Shown one piece after another: positions 27,101 through 39,100 of a DNA stretch of 64,000 nt (its first letter is position 1; every line of letters starts with the position of its first letter). Under the pieces are notes generated by a model that worked only from the letters and a program-made list of their open reading frames with translations, was not told where the DNA came from and did no database searches. The translations under genes were made by a program, and so were the position numbers. Source of the stretch: Bathymodiolus brooksi (taxonomy: Eukaryota > Mollusca > Bivalvia > Mytilida > Modiolidae). Location of the stretch: contig OY804579.1 of NCBI GenBank assembly GCA_963680875.1, forward strand, positions 20,135,804 through 20,199,803, given 5' to 3'.

Positions 27101-30100
27101 CAATGATAAAATATTTCATTAGGTCCTGGCTTGGCACTGGCACATAATGCAATGATAAAATATTTCATTAGGTCCTGGCTTGGCACTGGCACATAATGCA
27201 ATGATAAAATATTTCATTAGGTCTTGGGTGGGACTGGCACATAATGCAATGATAACATATTTCATTAGGTCCTGGATGGGACTGGCACATAATGCAATGA
27301 TAACATATTTCATTAGGTCCTGGCTTTGGACTGGCACATAATGCAATGATAAAATATTTCATTAGGTCCTGGCTTGGGACTGACACATAATGCAATGATA
27401 AAATATTTCATTCGGTCCTGGCTTTGGACTGGCACATAATGCAATGATAAAATATTTCATTGGGTCCTGGATGGGACTGGCACATAATGCAATGATAAAA
27501 TATTTCATTAGGTCCTGGCTTGGGACTGGCACATAATTCAATGATAAAATATTTCATTAGGTCCTAGCTTGAGACTGGCACATAATGCAATGATAAAATA
27601 TTTCATTGGGTCCTGGCTTTGGACTGGCACATAATGCAATGATAAAATATTTCATTGGGTCCTGGATGGGGCTGGCACATAATGCAATGATAAAATATTT
27701 CATTAGGTCCTGGATGGGACTGGCACATAATGCAATGATAACATATTTCATTCGGTCCTGGCTTGGGACTGGCACATAATGCAATGATAAAATATTTCAT
27801 TAGGTCCTGGCTTGGGACTGACACATAATGCAAGGATAAAATATTTCATTAGGTCCTGGCTTGGGACTGGAACATAATGCAATGATACAATATTTCATTA
27901 GGTCCTGGCTTGGGACTGGCACATAATGCAATGATAAAATATTTCATTAGGTCCTGGCTTGGGACTGGCACATAATGCAATGATAACATATTTCATTAGG
28001 CCCTGGCTTTGGACTGGCACATAATGCAATGATAAAATATTTCATTAGGTCCTGGCTTGGGACCGACACATAACGCAATGATAAAATATTTCATTAGGTC
28101 CTGGCTTGGGACTGGCACATAATGCAATGATAAAATATTTCATTAGGTCCTGGATTGGGACTGGCACATAATGCAATGATAAAATATTTCATTGGGTCCT
28201 GGATGGGACTGGCACATAATGCAATGATAAAATATTTCATTGGGTCCTGGATGGGACTGGCACATAATGCAATGATAAAAGATTTCATTAGGTCCTGGAT
28301 GGGACTGGCACATAATGCAATGATAACATATTTCATTGGGTCCTGGATGGGACTGGCACATAATGCAATGATAAAATATTTCATTAGGTCCTGGCTTGGG
28401 CCTGGCACATAATTCAATGATAAAATATTTCATTAGGTCCTAGCTTGAGACTGGCACATAATGTAATGATAAAATATTTCATTGGGTCCTGGCTTTGGAC
28501 TGGCACATAATGCAATGATAAAATATTTCATTGGGTCCTGGATGGGACTGGCACATAATGCAATGATAAAATATTTCATTAGGTCCTGGATGGGACTGGC
28601 ACATAATGCAATGATAACATATTTCATTCGGTCCTGGCTTGGGACTGGCACATAATGCAATGATAAAATATTTCATTAGGTCCTGGCTTGGGACTGACAC
28701 ATAATGCAAGGATAAAATATTTCATTAGGTCCTGGCTTGGGACTGGAACATAATGCAATGATACAATATTTCATTAGGTCCTGGCTTGGGGCTGGCACAT
28801 AATGCAATGATAAAATATTTCATTAGGTCCTGGCTTGGGACTGGCACATAATGCAATGATAACATATTTCATTAGGCCCTGGCTTTGGACTGGCACATAA
28901 TGCAATGATAAAATATTTCATTAGGTCCTGGCTTGGGACTGACACATAACGCAATGATAAAATATTTCATTAGGTCCTGGCTTGGGACTGGCACATAATG
29001 CAATGATAAAATATTTCATTAGGTCCTGGATTGGGACTGGCACATAATGCAATGATAAAATATTTCATTGGGTCCTGGATGGGACTGGCACATAATGCAA
29101 TGATAAAATATTTCATTGGGTCCTGGATGGGACTGGCACATAATGCAATGATAAAAGATTTCATTAGGTCCTGGATGGGACTGGCACATAATGCAATGAT
29201 AACATATTTCATTAGATCCTGGCTTTGGGACTGGCACATAATGCAATGATAACATATTTCATTAGGTCCTGGTTTGGGACTAGAACATAATGCAATGATA
29301 ACATATTTCATTAGATCCTGGCTTTGGGACTGGCACATAATGCAATGATAAAATATTTCATTAGGTCCTGGCTTAGGACTGGCACATAATGCAAGGATAA
29401 AATATTGCATTAGGTCCTGGCTTGGGACTGGCACATAATGCAATGATAAAATATTTCATTAGGTCCTGGCTTGGGACTGGCACATAATGCAATGATAAAA
29501 TATTTCATTAGGTCCTGGCTTGGGACTGGCACATAATGTAATGATAAAATATTTCATTAGGTCCTGGATGGGACTGGCACATAATGCAATGATAACATAT
29601 TTCATTAGATCCTGGCTTTGGGACTGGCACATAATGCAATGATAAAATATTTCATTAGGTCCTGGATGGGACTGGCACATAATGCAATGGTAACATATTT
29701 CATTAGATCCTGGCTTTGGGACTGGCACATAATGCAATGATAAAATATTTCATTAGGTCCTGGCTTGGGACTGGCACATAATGCAATGATAAAATATTTC
29801 ATTAGGTCCTGGATGGGACTGGCACATAATGCAATGATAACATATTTCATTAGGTCCTGGCTTTGGACTGGCACATAATGCAATGATAAAATATTTCATT
29901 AGGTCCTGGCTTGGGACTGACACATAATTCAATGATAAAATATTTCATTAGGTCCTGGCTTGGAACTGGCACATAATGCAATGATAAAATGTTTCATTCG
30001 GTCCTGGCTTTGGACTGGCACATAATGCAATGATAAAATATTTCATTGGGTCCTGGATGGGACTGGCACATAATGCAATGATAAAATATTTCATTAGGTC

Positions 30101-33100
30101 CTGGCTTGGGCCTGGCACATAATTCAATGATAAAATATTTCATTAGGTCCTGGCTTGGGACTGGCACATAATGCAATGATAAAATATTTCATTCGGTCCT
30201 GGCTTTGGACTGGCACATAATGCAATGATAAAATATTTCATTGGGTCCTGGATGGGACTGGCACATAATGCAATGATAAAATATTTCATTAGGTCCTGGA
30301 TGGGACTGGCACATAATGCAATGATAACATATTTCATTCGGTCCTGGCTTTGGACTGGCACATAATGCAATGATAAAATATTTCATTAGGTCCTGGCTTG
30401 GGACTGACACATAATGCAAGGATAAAATATTTCATTAGGTCCTGGCTTGGGACTGGCACATAATGCAATGATAACATATTTCATTAGGCCCTGGCTTTGG
30501 ATTGGCACATAATGCAATGATAAAATATTTCATTAGGTCCTGGCTTGGGACTGACACATAATGCAATGATAAAATATTTCATTAGGTCCTGGCTTGGGAC
30601 TGGCACATAATGCAATGATAAAATATTTCATTAGGTCCTGGTTTGGGACTGGAACATAATGCAATGATACAATATTTCATTAGATCCTGGCTTGGGACTG
30701 GCACATAATGCAATGATAAAATATTTCATTAGGTCCTGGCTTGGGACTGACACATAATGCAATGATAAAATATTTCATTAGGTCCTGGCTTGGGACTGGC
30801 ACATAATGCAATGATACAATATTGCATTAGGTCCTGGATTGGGACTGGCACATAATTCAATGATAAAATATTTCATTAGGTCCTGGCTTGGGACTGGCAC
30901 ACAATGCAATGATAAAATATTTCATTAGGTCCTGGCTTGGGACTGGCACATAATGCAATGATAAAATATTTCATTATGTCCTGGCTTTGGACTGGCACAT
31001 AATGCAATGATAAAATATTTCATTAGGTCCTGGCTTGGGACCGACACATAACGCAATGATAAAATATTTCATTCGGTCCTGGCTTTGGACTGGCACATAA
31101 TGCAATGATAAAATATTTCATTAGGTCCTGGATGGGACTGGCACATAATGCAATGATAACATATTTCATTAGATCCTGGTTTTGGGACTGGCACATAATG
31201 CAATGATAAAATATTTCATTAGGTCCTGGATGGGACTGGCACATAATGCAATGGTAACATATTTCATTAGATCCTGGCTTTGGGACTGGCACATAATGCA
31301 ATGATAAAATATTTCATTAGGTCCTGGCTTGGGACTGGCACATAATGCAATGATAAAATATTTCATTAGGTCCTGGATGGAACTGGCACATAATGCAATG
31401 ATAACATATTTCATTAGGTCCTGGCTTTGGACTGGCACATAATGCAATGATAAAATATTTCATTAGGTCCTGGCTTGGGACTGACACATAATTCAATGAT
31501 AAAATATTTCATTAGGTCCTGGCTTGGAACTGGCACATAATGCAATGATAAAATGTTTCATTCGGTCCTGGCTTTGGACTGGCACATAATGCAATGATAA
31601 AATATTTCATTGGGTCCTGGATGGGACTGGCACATAATGCAATGATAAAATATTTCATTAGGTCCTGGCTTGGGCCTGGCACATAATTCAATGATAAAAT
31701 ATTTCATTAGGTCCTGGCTTGGGACTGGCACATAATGCAATGATAAAATATTTCATTCGGTCCTGGCTTTGGACTGGCACATAATGCAATGATAAAATAT
31801 TTCATTGGGTCCTGGATGGGACTGGCACATAATGCAATGATAAAATATTTCATTAGGTCCTGGATGGGACTGGCACATAATGCAATGATAACATATTTCA
31901 TTCGGTCCTGGCTTTGGACTGGCACATAATGCAATGATAAAATATTTCATTAGGTCCTGGCTTGGGACTGACACATAATGCAAGGATAAAATATTTCATT
32001 AGGTCCTGGCTTGGGACTGGCACATAATGCAATGATAACATATTTCATTAGGCCCTGGCTTTGGATTGGCACATAATGCAATGATAAAATATTTCATTAG
32101 GTCCTGGCTTGGGACTGACACATAATGCAATGATAAAATATTTCATTAGGTCCTGGCTTGGGACTGGCACATAATGCAATGATAAAATATTTCATTAGGT
32201 CCTGGTTTGGGACTGGAACATAATGCAATGATACAATATTTCATTAGATCCTGGCTTGGGACTGGCACATAATGCAATGATAAAATATTTCATTAGGTCC
32301 TGGCTTGGGACTGACACATAATGCAATGATAAAATATTTCATTAGGTCCTGGCTTGGGACTGGCACATAATGCAATGATACAATATTGCATTAGGTCCTG
32401 GATTGGGACTGGCACATAATTCAATGATAAAATATTTCATTAGGTCCTGGCTTGGGACTGGCACACAATGCAATGATAAAATATTTCATTAGGTCCTGGC
32501 TTGGGACTGGCACATAATGCAATGATAAAATATTTCATTATGTCCTGGCTTTGGACTGGCACATAATGCAATGATAAAATATTTCATTAGGTCCTGGCTT
32601 GGGACCGACACATAACGCAATGATAAAATATTTCATTCGGTCCTGGCTTTGGACTGGCACATAATGCAATGATAAAATATTTCATTGGGTCCTGGATGGG
32701 ACTGGCACATAATGCAATGATAAAATATTTCATTAGGTCCTGGATGGGACTGGCACATAATGCAATGATAAAATATTTCATTAGGTCCTGGCTTGGGACC
32801 GACACATAATGCAATGATAAAATATTTCATTAGGTCCTGGCTTGGGACTGACACATAATGCAAGGATAAAATATTTCATTAGGTCCTGGCTTGGGACTGG
32901 AACATAATGCAATGATACAATATTTCATTAGGTCCTGGCTTGGGACTGGCACATAATGCAATGATAAAATATTTCATTAGGTCCTGGCTTGGGACTGGCA
33001 CATAATGCAATGATAACATATTTCATTAGGCCCTGGCTTTGGACTGGCACATAATGCAATGATAAAATATTTCATTAGGTCCTGGCTTGGGACTGACACA

Positions 33101-36100
33101 TAACGCAATGATAAAATATTTCATTAGGTCCTGGCTTGGGACTGGCACATAATGCAATGATAAAATATTTCATTAGGTCCTGGATTGGGACTGGCACATA
33201 ATGCAATGATAAAATATTTCATTGGGTCCTGGATGGGACTGGCACATAATGCAATGATAAAATATTTCATTGGGTCCTGGATGGGACTGGCACATAATGC
33301 AATGATAACATATTTCATTCGGTCCTGGCTTTGGACTGGCACATAATGCAATGATAAAATATTTCATTAGGTCCTGGCTTGGGACTGACACATAATGCAA
33401 GGATAAAATATTTCATTAGGTCCTGGTTTGGGACTGGAACATAATGCAATGATACAATATTTCATTAGGTCCTGGCTTGGGACTGGCACATAATGCAATG
33501 ATAAAATATTTCATTAGGTCCTGGCTTGGGACTGACACATAATGCAATGATAAAATATTTCATTAGGTCCTGGCTTGGGACTGGCACATAATGCAATGAT
33601 AAAATATTGCATTAGGTCCTGGCTTGGGACTGGCACATAATTCAATGATAAAATATTTCATTAGGTCCTGGCTTGGGACTGGCACACAATGCAATGATAA
33701 AATATTTCATTAGGTCCTGGCTTGGGACTGGCACATAAATGCAATGATAAAATATTTCATTAGGTCCTGGATGGGGCTGGCACATAATGCAATGATAAAA
33801 TATTTCATTAGGTCCTGGCTTGGGACTGGCACATAATGCAATGATAACATATTTCATTAAGATATCAAATTTAAACTATCTAAAGGAATCATTTCTTTAC
33901 ATTAATCAGCTTTATACACATGACAATTAGTAATAAAATCATTATTAGTTATAACAGTGGTATTACATGTAACTGCAAGGTCAGCTACTTCACTCATGTT
34001 CAGTGTTAATTGTAATGAAGATTATAAATAGACATGGAGAAAAAACAACATAGAACTATTTCCATTAAAGTAATGTCGTCTGCCACTTTCTAGATTAAGT
34101 CACGAATCTAATATTTTTACAATCAACAAGTGCTAATTTCCATATAATTCATGGATTTTCATACTAAAACAGGAACACAAAGAAATCCTCTTTTGGATTT
34201 ATCTTAAGAAGCTTTTAAACATAATACAATGTACATACAAGCCTTCATATATCACTGGCAGTAAACTGATCGTGGTAACTGCAGCTACGACGATCACAAC
34301 ATGGTGGAGGTAGAAGATAATCTATTTTTATTTATTATAATTTATGGAGTTACGATTATCTTCCTTAAATTTCCAACGGCTATTTTCTTGGTAACGAGAC
34401 CATATATGGTATCAAGAACACACACATACAACAAAATCGTACAGATCAACCTTGTGGCTGAGTAATTCTTGACAACAACACGTTAGAATGGAGAAATTAG
34501 CAGAAAACGATCTTACCTATTTCTACCTCTGCCATGTTGTGATCATTGTAACTGCAGTTACCACAATCAGTTTAATGCCACTGATATATAGGATTAATCT
34601 ATCAAGCTTTACATTGATAGTTAATATAAAACATACAAGCCTTCCTCTTTAGCAATTTCTGCCATTACTACTGGTGAATGTTTTGCTTTTCTTTTATCAT
34701 CAACTGCAATGAGAAAAGATTTGTCAAGGTTTGTCAATGTACTTAAGAGACATCATTTAGGCTCCTGTTTCTTTGGTTTCCCACACAATTTGGAGGGGTA
34801 AATCTAAGAAATATTTTCACACATTTATTAAGGGGGAATCTTTCCCTATAATTTTTGACAATCTTTTTTCTAATTTAATATTTGTAGCCCATTTCATTTG
34901 AAAAATAATTACTGAAGAACAAGTCAAAGAAACAATAAGCTGAGCCTTCTCAAACATCTCTGCAATGTGAGGTATAAAGCTATACATTTTGTATCAAGTT
35001 TCAAGGATTTTGGTGGAAGAAGTGGAAGGGGTGGATTAAATACAAAATGTAAAATGGATACCCTCTGCTGAAAACTCTGCTAAAAATAACTAGCTAGACA
35101 GCAAACCAGTTTTATCCTGTTTGATAGTGTAAGTACATATTTTCATAATAATGACTACAGAAAGGTTTTAAATATTTTGTTAGCTGTCAAAGAGCCATCC
35201 ACATGCATTCTATCACAATATATTCCTAACCTTAACCAGGTCTGTCTTAACAACATTATAAGCCCTCGTGCAAAACAGTGCACTGGGGCCCCTACATGTA
35301 CCTACACAATCACTCACAGGAATAAAAATTAAACATATATTTATTGTATTGGTGTTTCCAACAAACTCAGTGTTTAAACATTAAATAACATGCCATACAT
35401 AACATACTTAGATTAGTATGGGGCCCCTTGGCAACTGCCCATCATGCCCATGTGTTAAGACGGCACTGACCTTAACCTTTAATACATCAAGATAAAATAT
35501 CAGAGAGTCGTCTATCACCTGACAGTATCTTCAACCTCAAGAAAGGGCCAACAGTATGCTATCTTTGAAATCTTAATATTTTATAGTACATTATTTAGTA
35601 AGTCATTACAAAGTAATACTAAAGTTTTATTATTATTAAGGTATGTCAAGTGGTTTCTTTGATACAGCTTGCACTAATACTTTAACACTGTATTGGAACA
35701 CGTTTTTCTCAAATCTTGGAGGCAATATTTGAAATCATAAAATTTCTCTAACTTTAGAATCTTTATGTAAGGTAAAGTAACCCTAAAGTTTCATAAATAT
35801 TCAGGAATGTTCAGTGGTTTCTAAAACACAACCTCACTTTAATGTTTTATTGGTAGCCATGTTTTTTTAAAGATCTGGTGGCCATATTTGAAATTGTAGA
35901 ATTTCAAAAACTTTGGAATCTTAATTGATACATACATGTATTTCATAGTAGATAAAGTAATTTTAAGGTTCATTGAGATATGTTAGATGAACTCCAATAA
36001 AACTGGTAGGTACTGTAATAACAATCAACATAGGGGTTAAATGCCCTCTCCCTCCTCTCCACACACATTAATCATGTTAATTACATTATGTTATACATAA

Positions 36101-39100
36101 ACATACCCTGTAATCTAGTTCTAGCTGTATCCAGTGGATAAAATACAAACATGGCAAAAACACTACCCTATAATCAAAATATAACATAAGTTTTACTATA
36201 AAAACAAAAACACCACCCTGTAATCAAAATATAACATAAGTTTTACTATAAAAACAAAAACACCACCCTGTAATCAAAATATAACATAAGTTTTACTATA
36301 AAAACAAAAACACCACCCTGTAATCAAAATATAACATAAGTTTTACTATAAAAACAAAAACCGTTCCTTCCAGGGGGCGTCATGGTCGTGATCGTATGTT
36401 AGTTGACCTACAACTACCTGTGTAATCAGAGCCTATCACCACTAAAGTTGTGAGTTTGAACCGAACTCATGGCGATGTCTACTCAATACAAAATTATGTG
36501 ATAGAGTTTGTCAGTGACTTGCGACAAATCAGTGGTTTTCTCTGGATACTCGTTTCCTCTACCAATTAAACTGCCCGCCACAATATAAATGTGGGTTATG
36601 GCCTTTTTCAACTAATCCAATTGTACATACATGCAGCAAACAAAGAGGTTTAGATTTAAATTCTAACACATTCATAGTCTCCTAATTGCCTGGGTGACTC
36701 AATGAGTTAGGTAGTTGGATTACCTAACAACTCATACCAACCTTTCACCAATATGGCGTGGGTTCGCGCCCGGCTTTGATAATTACAAATTAGTGGCTCA
36801 GTGGGCTGAGCCTGAGTCGCTCACCTTTCATTCTGCTTTGAGGAAACTTAATACAGAACCTCCCATAGGTGCTTCCCACCAAGTTTTGGTCATTTGGCTA
36901 AGCAGTTACAGAGAAGAAGATATTTAGAAGTCGACCAATCAGAAACAAGAATGGCCTGTGGTGGCCATGTTTATTAACGGATCGGAACTAAATGAGCAAT
37001 CTTTATAGATGACCTTCCAAGGATGCTTCCTACCAAGTTTTGATTCATTTGGCAAAGTGGTTTCAGAGAAGAAGATTTTTTAGAAAAAAAGTTTACCAGT
37101 TGTTTACCCATGGTCGGTAGTTCTCTCCGGGTACTCTGGCTTCTTCCACCACTAAAACTGGTCGCCATGATATAGCTGAATTATTGCTGAAAGTGGCGTT
37201 AAACATCAAAAATAAAATCATTTTCATTGGACGATAACATTGGGTCACTCACATTGACCAGTAAGGTTTTTTTTATTAGATCTCCTACACCATGACATAT
37301 CTGTACAGGGGAGCAAGTGAGAAGTCTGATTTTAATCAGATTGATTTTCTTTGTTCACTCTTAAATCATTTGACTTCCTCATATCTTAAAAATGGTAAGA
37401 GCTCTATAGAAACTTCTATTGTCTTTATTTCAATAAATGCAGTAATTTCTACACTTTTTATAACTACGCCGGTGGTGTAATAGTTAGCATGCTTGCCTCG
37501 AGTGTGGTAGATCGTGAGTATCGAGTACTGTTTCTTTTTAAACAAAAGACTATAAAATTGGTATTTGTTGCTTATCCGCTAAGCATGCAGCATTAAGGAG
37601 AAAGATCAGTCTGGTTGATTCGGAATCAAAATAATGTGTGCAAGTGGAGTGACAAGCTTACCCAGTGGACTGTTGTTTCAGGTAGCTACATGTACATATA
37701 ACACAAAAAATCCAAATCAGCATGTTGATCTAGTACAAAGCAGACTTAATCATTATACCCAAAAAATCTGATGTTTATACTCCCGAAAAAAGTGTAAAAT
37801 ATTTTCCTTTTAATTGAACACCTGAAAAATTGTTGATAAACTTTTGATTTGGGATGTTTTGTTCAAGAACTAACATTTTATGAGTAATTTCCAGTTTTTC
37901 ACGATTTTTAACAAATTTTGCTCTTTTTTACCCAAAAAATACATTTTCCCCAACTGATATTGTGGTAGACTTTTGGTATCATGCAAAGAAAGCCTTTCAG
38001 GACTGGAAAATTTCCAAAATAATTCTGTTGCAATTTTTTTGAGGTTTGCCATATTTTTCATCTATTTTGACTAATCTAATATCATCAAAATGTAACTTGC
38101 TCATCTGGGGTTAAACACTTTAGAAAACACTGTTTTATTATTAGGCAAAATGCATATCTTGTGACTGGATTAAAATGAATTAAAAAAAAATTTAATAAAC
38201 ATTTATTAAACAATTCATTTTTTAAGGGATAAAAGAAATTAATTAATGATTAATTTATGATATAATCATTCCATTAGTAGTAATTTACATAAAATGTAAT
38301 TGGGGACAATTATCTAATAATCTTTATATTGATTATCAGCATTCTTTGATGATTAATGCTCTATTACAAAGATACAAAGGAGGGTTCATATAAGGTCACT
38401 TGTATTTTAATGCAAAAAATTAATCGAAAATGTGGCAATTTATCAAGGATAATAAAACATGTGTCCAGAAAGCATAGATAAAATAATCTATTGATTTTAA
38501 ATTCATATAAAAATTTAATATGATAACAATTTATTAAAATTGCAAGCTGCTGGGCTGGTGATACTATCATGGGACAAATAGTGCATGCACCAACTTGGTA
38601 CATGCATTGACCCAGTAGGAACATAGAAACATTGAATGATAGTACTGTCTGTGGATTTCAACAACTAATGTCTCATCAGTGGGGATTGAAGCAAATGAAA
38701 GGAAATCCAAACAATATTACATGGTGAAGAGTAATAAAACACAAATGAAGAACTTGCATAAGAAGTTTGTAGCTAAAATTATAAATAAAGTAAAAAAAAA
38801 CTCTCCTGAACCTAAGAAAAGGTTTTTTTAATAGCAATTTACTGTGGCACTATTTTTTTCAAATTTTTTTATTTATCTACTGAAATGTTTCAAGTGTTTG
38901 TGAATGAGTGTTTAACACCAAATGACTTGTATTCCAGCTATATCTTAGGAAGAACAAATGACTTTTATTCCAGCTATATCATAGGAAGAACAAATGACTT
39001 TTATTCCAGCTATATCATAGAAAGAACAAATGACTTTTATTCCAGCTATATCATAGGAAGAACAAATGACTTTTATTCCAGCTATATCATAGAAAGAACA

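Larger units (their letters stand above)
35915..36499 (-). repeat. segmental duplication, copy A (exon 2 block)
   Basis: 585 bp with the end of intron 2, exon 2, four copies of the 50-bp repeat and the first part of a family A SINE. Nearly identical to 49504-50438, except that copy B has eleven 50-bp units. The 350-bp length difference is exactly seven units. Confidence 0.9.

Noticed and set aside
24480..33857. Dozens of open frames (YHCIMCQSQ..., [12 protein letters not shown]...)
   Set aside because: They exist on both strands because of the satellite period, shift frame with 48/49/50-bp variants, and have no starts or splice context.
24395..33858. CRISPR-like regular repeats of about 49 bp
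   Set aside because: There are no unique spacers. The whole unit is repeated with length variants, and the locus is inside an intron of a eukaryotic gene.
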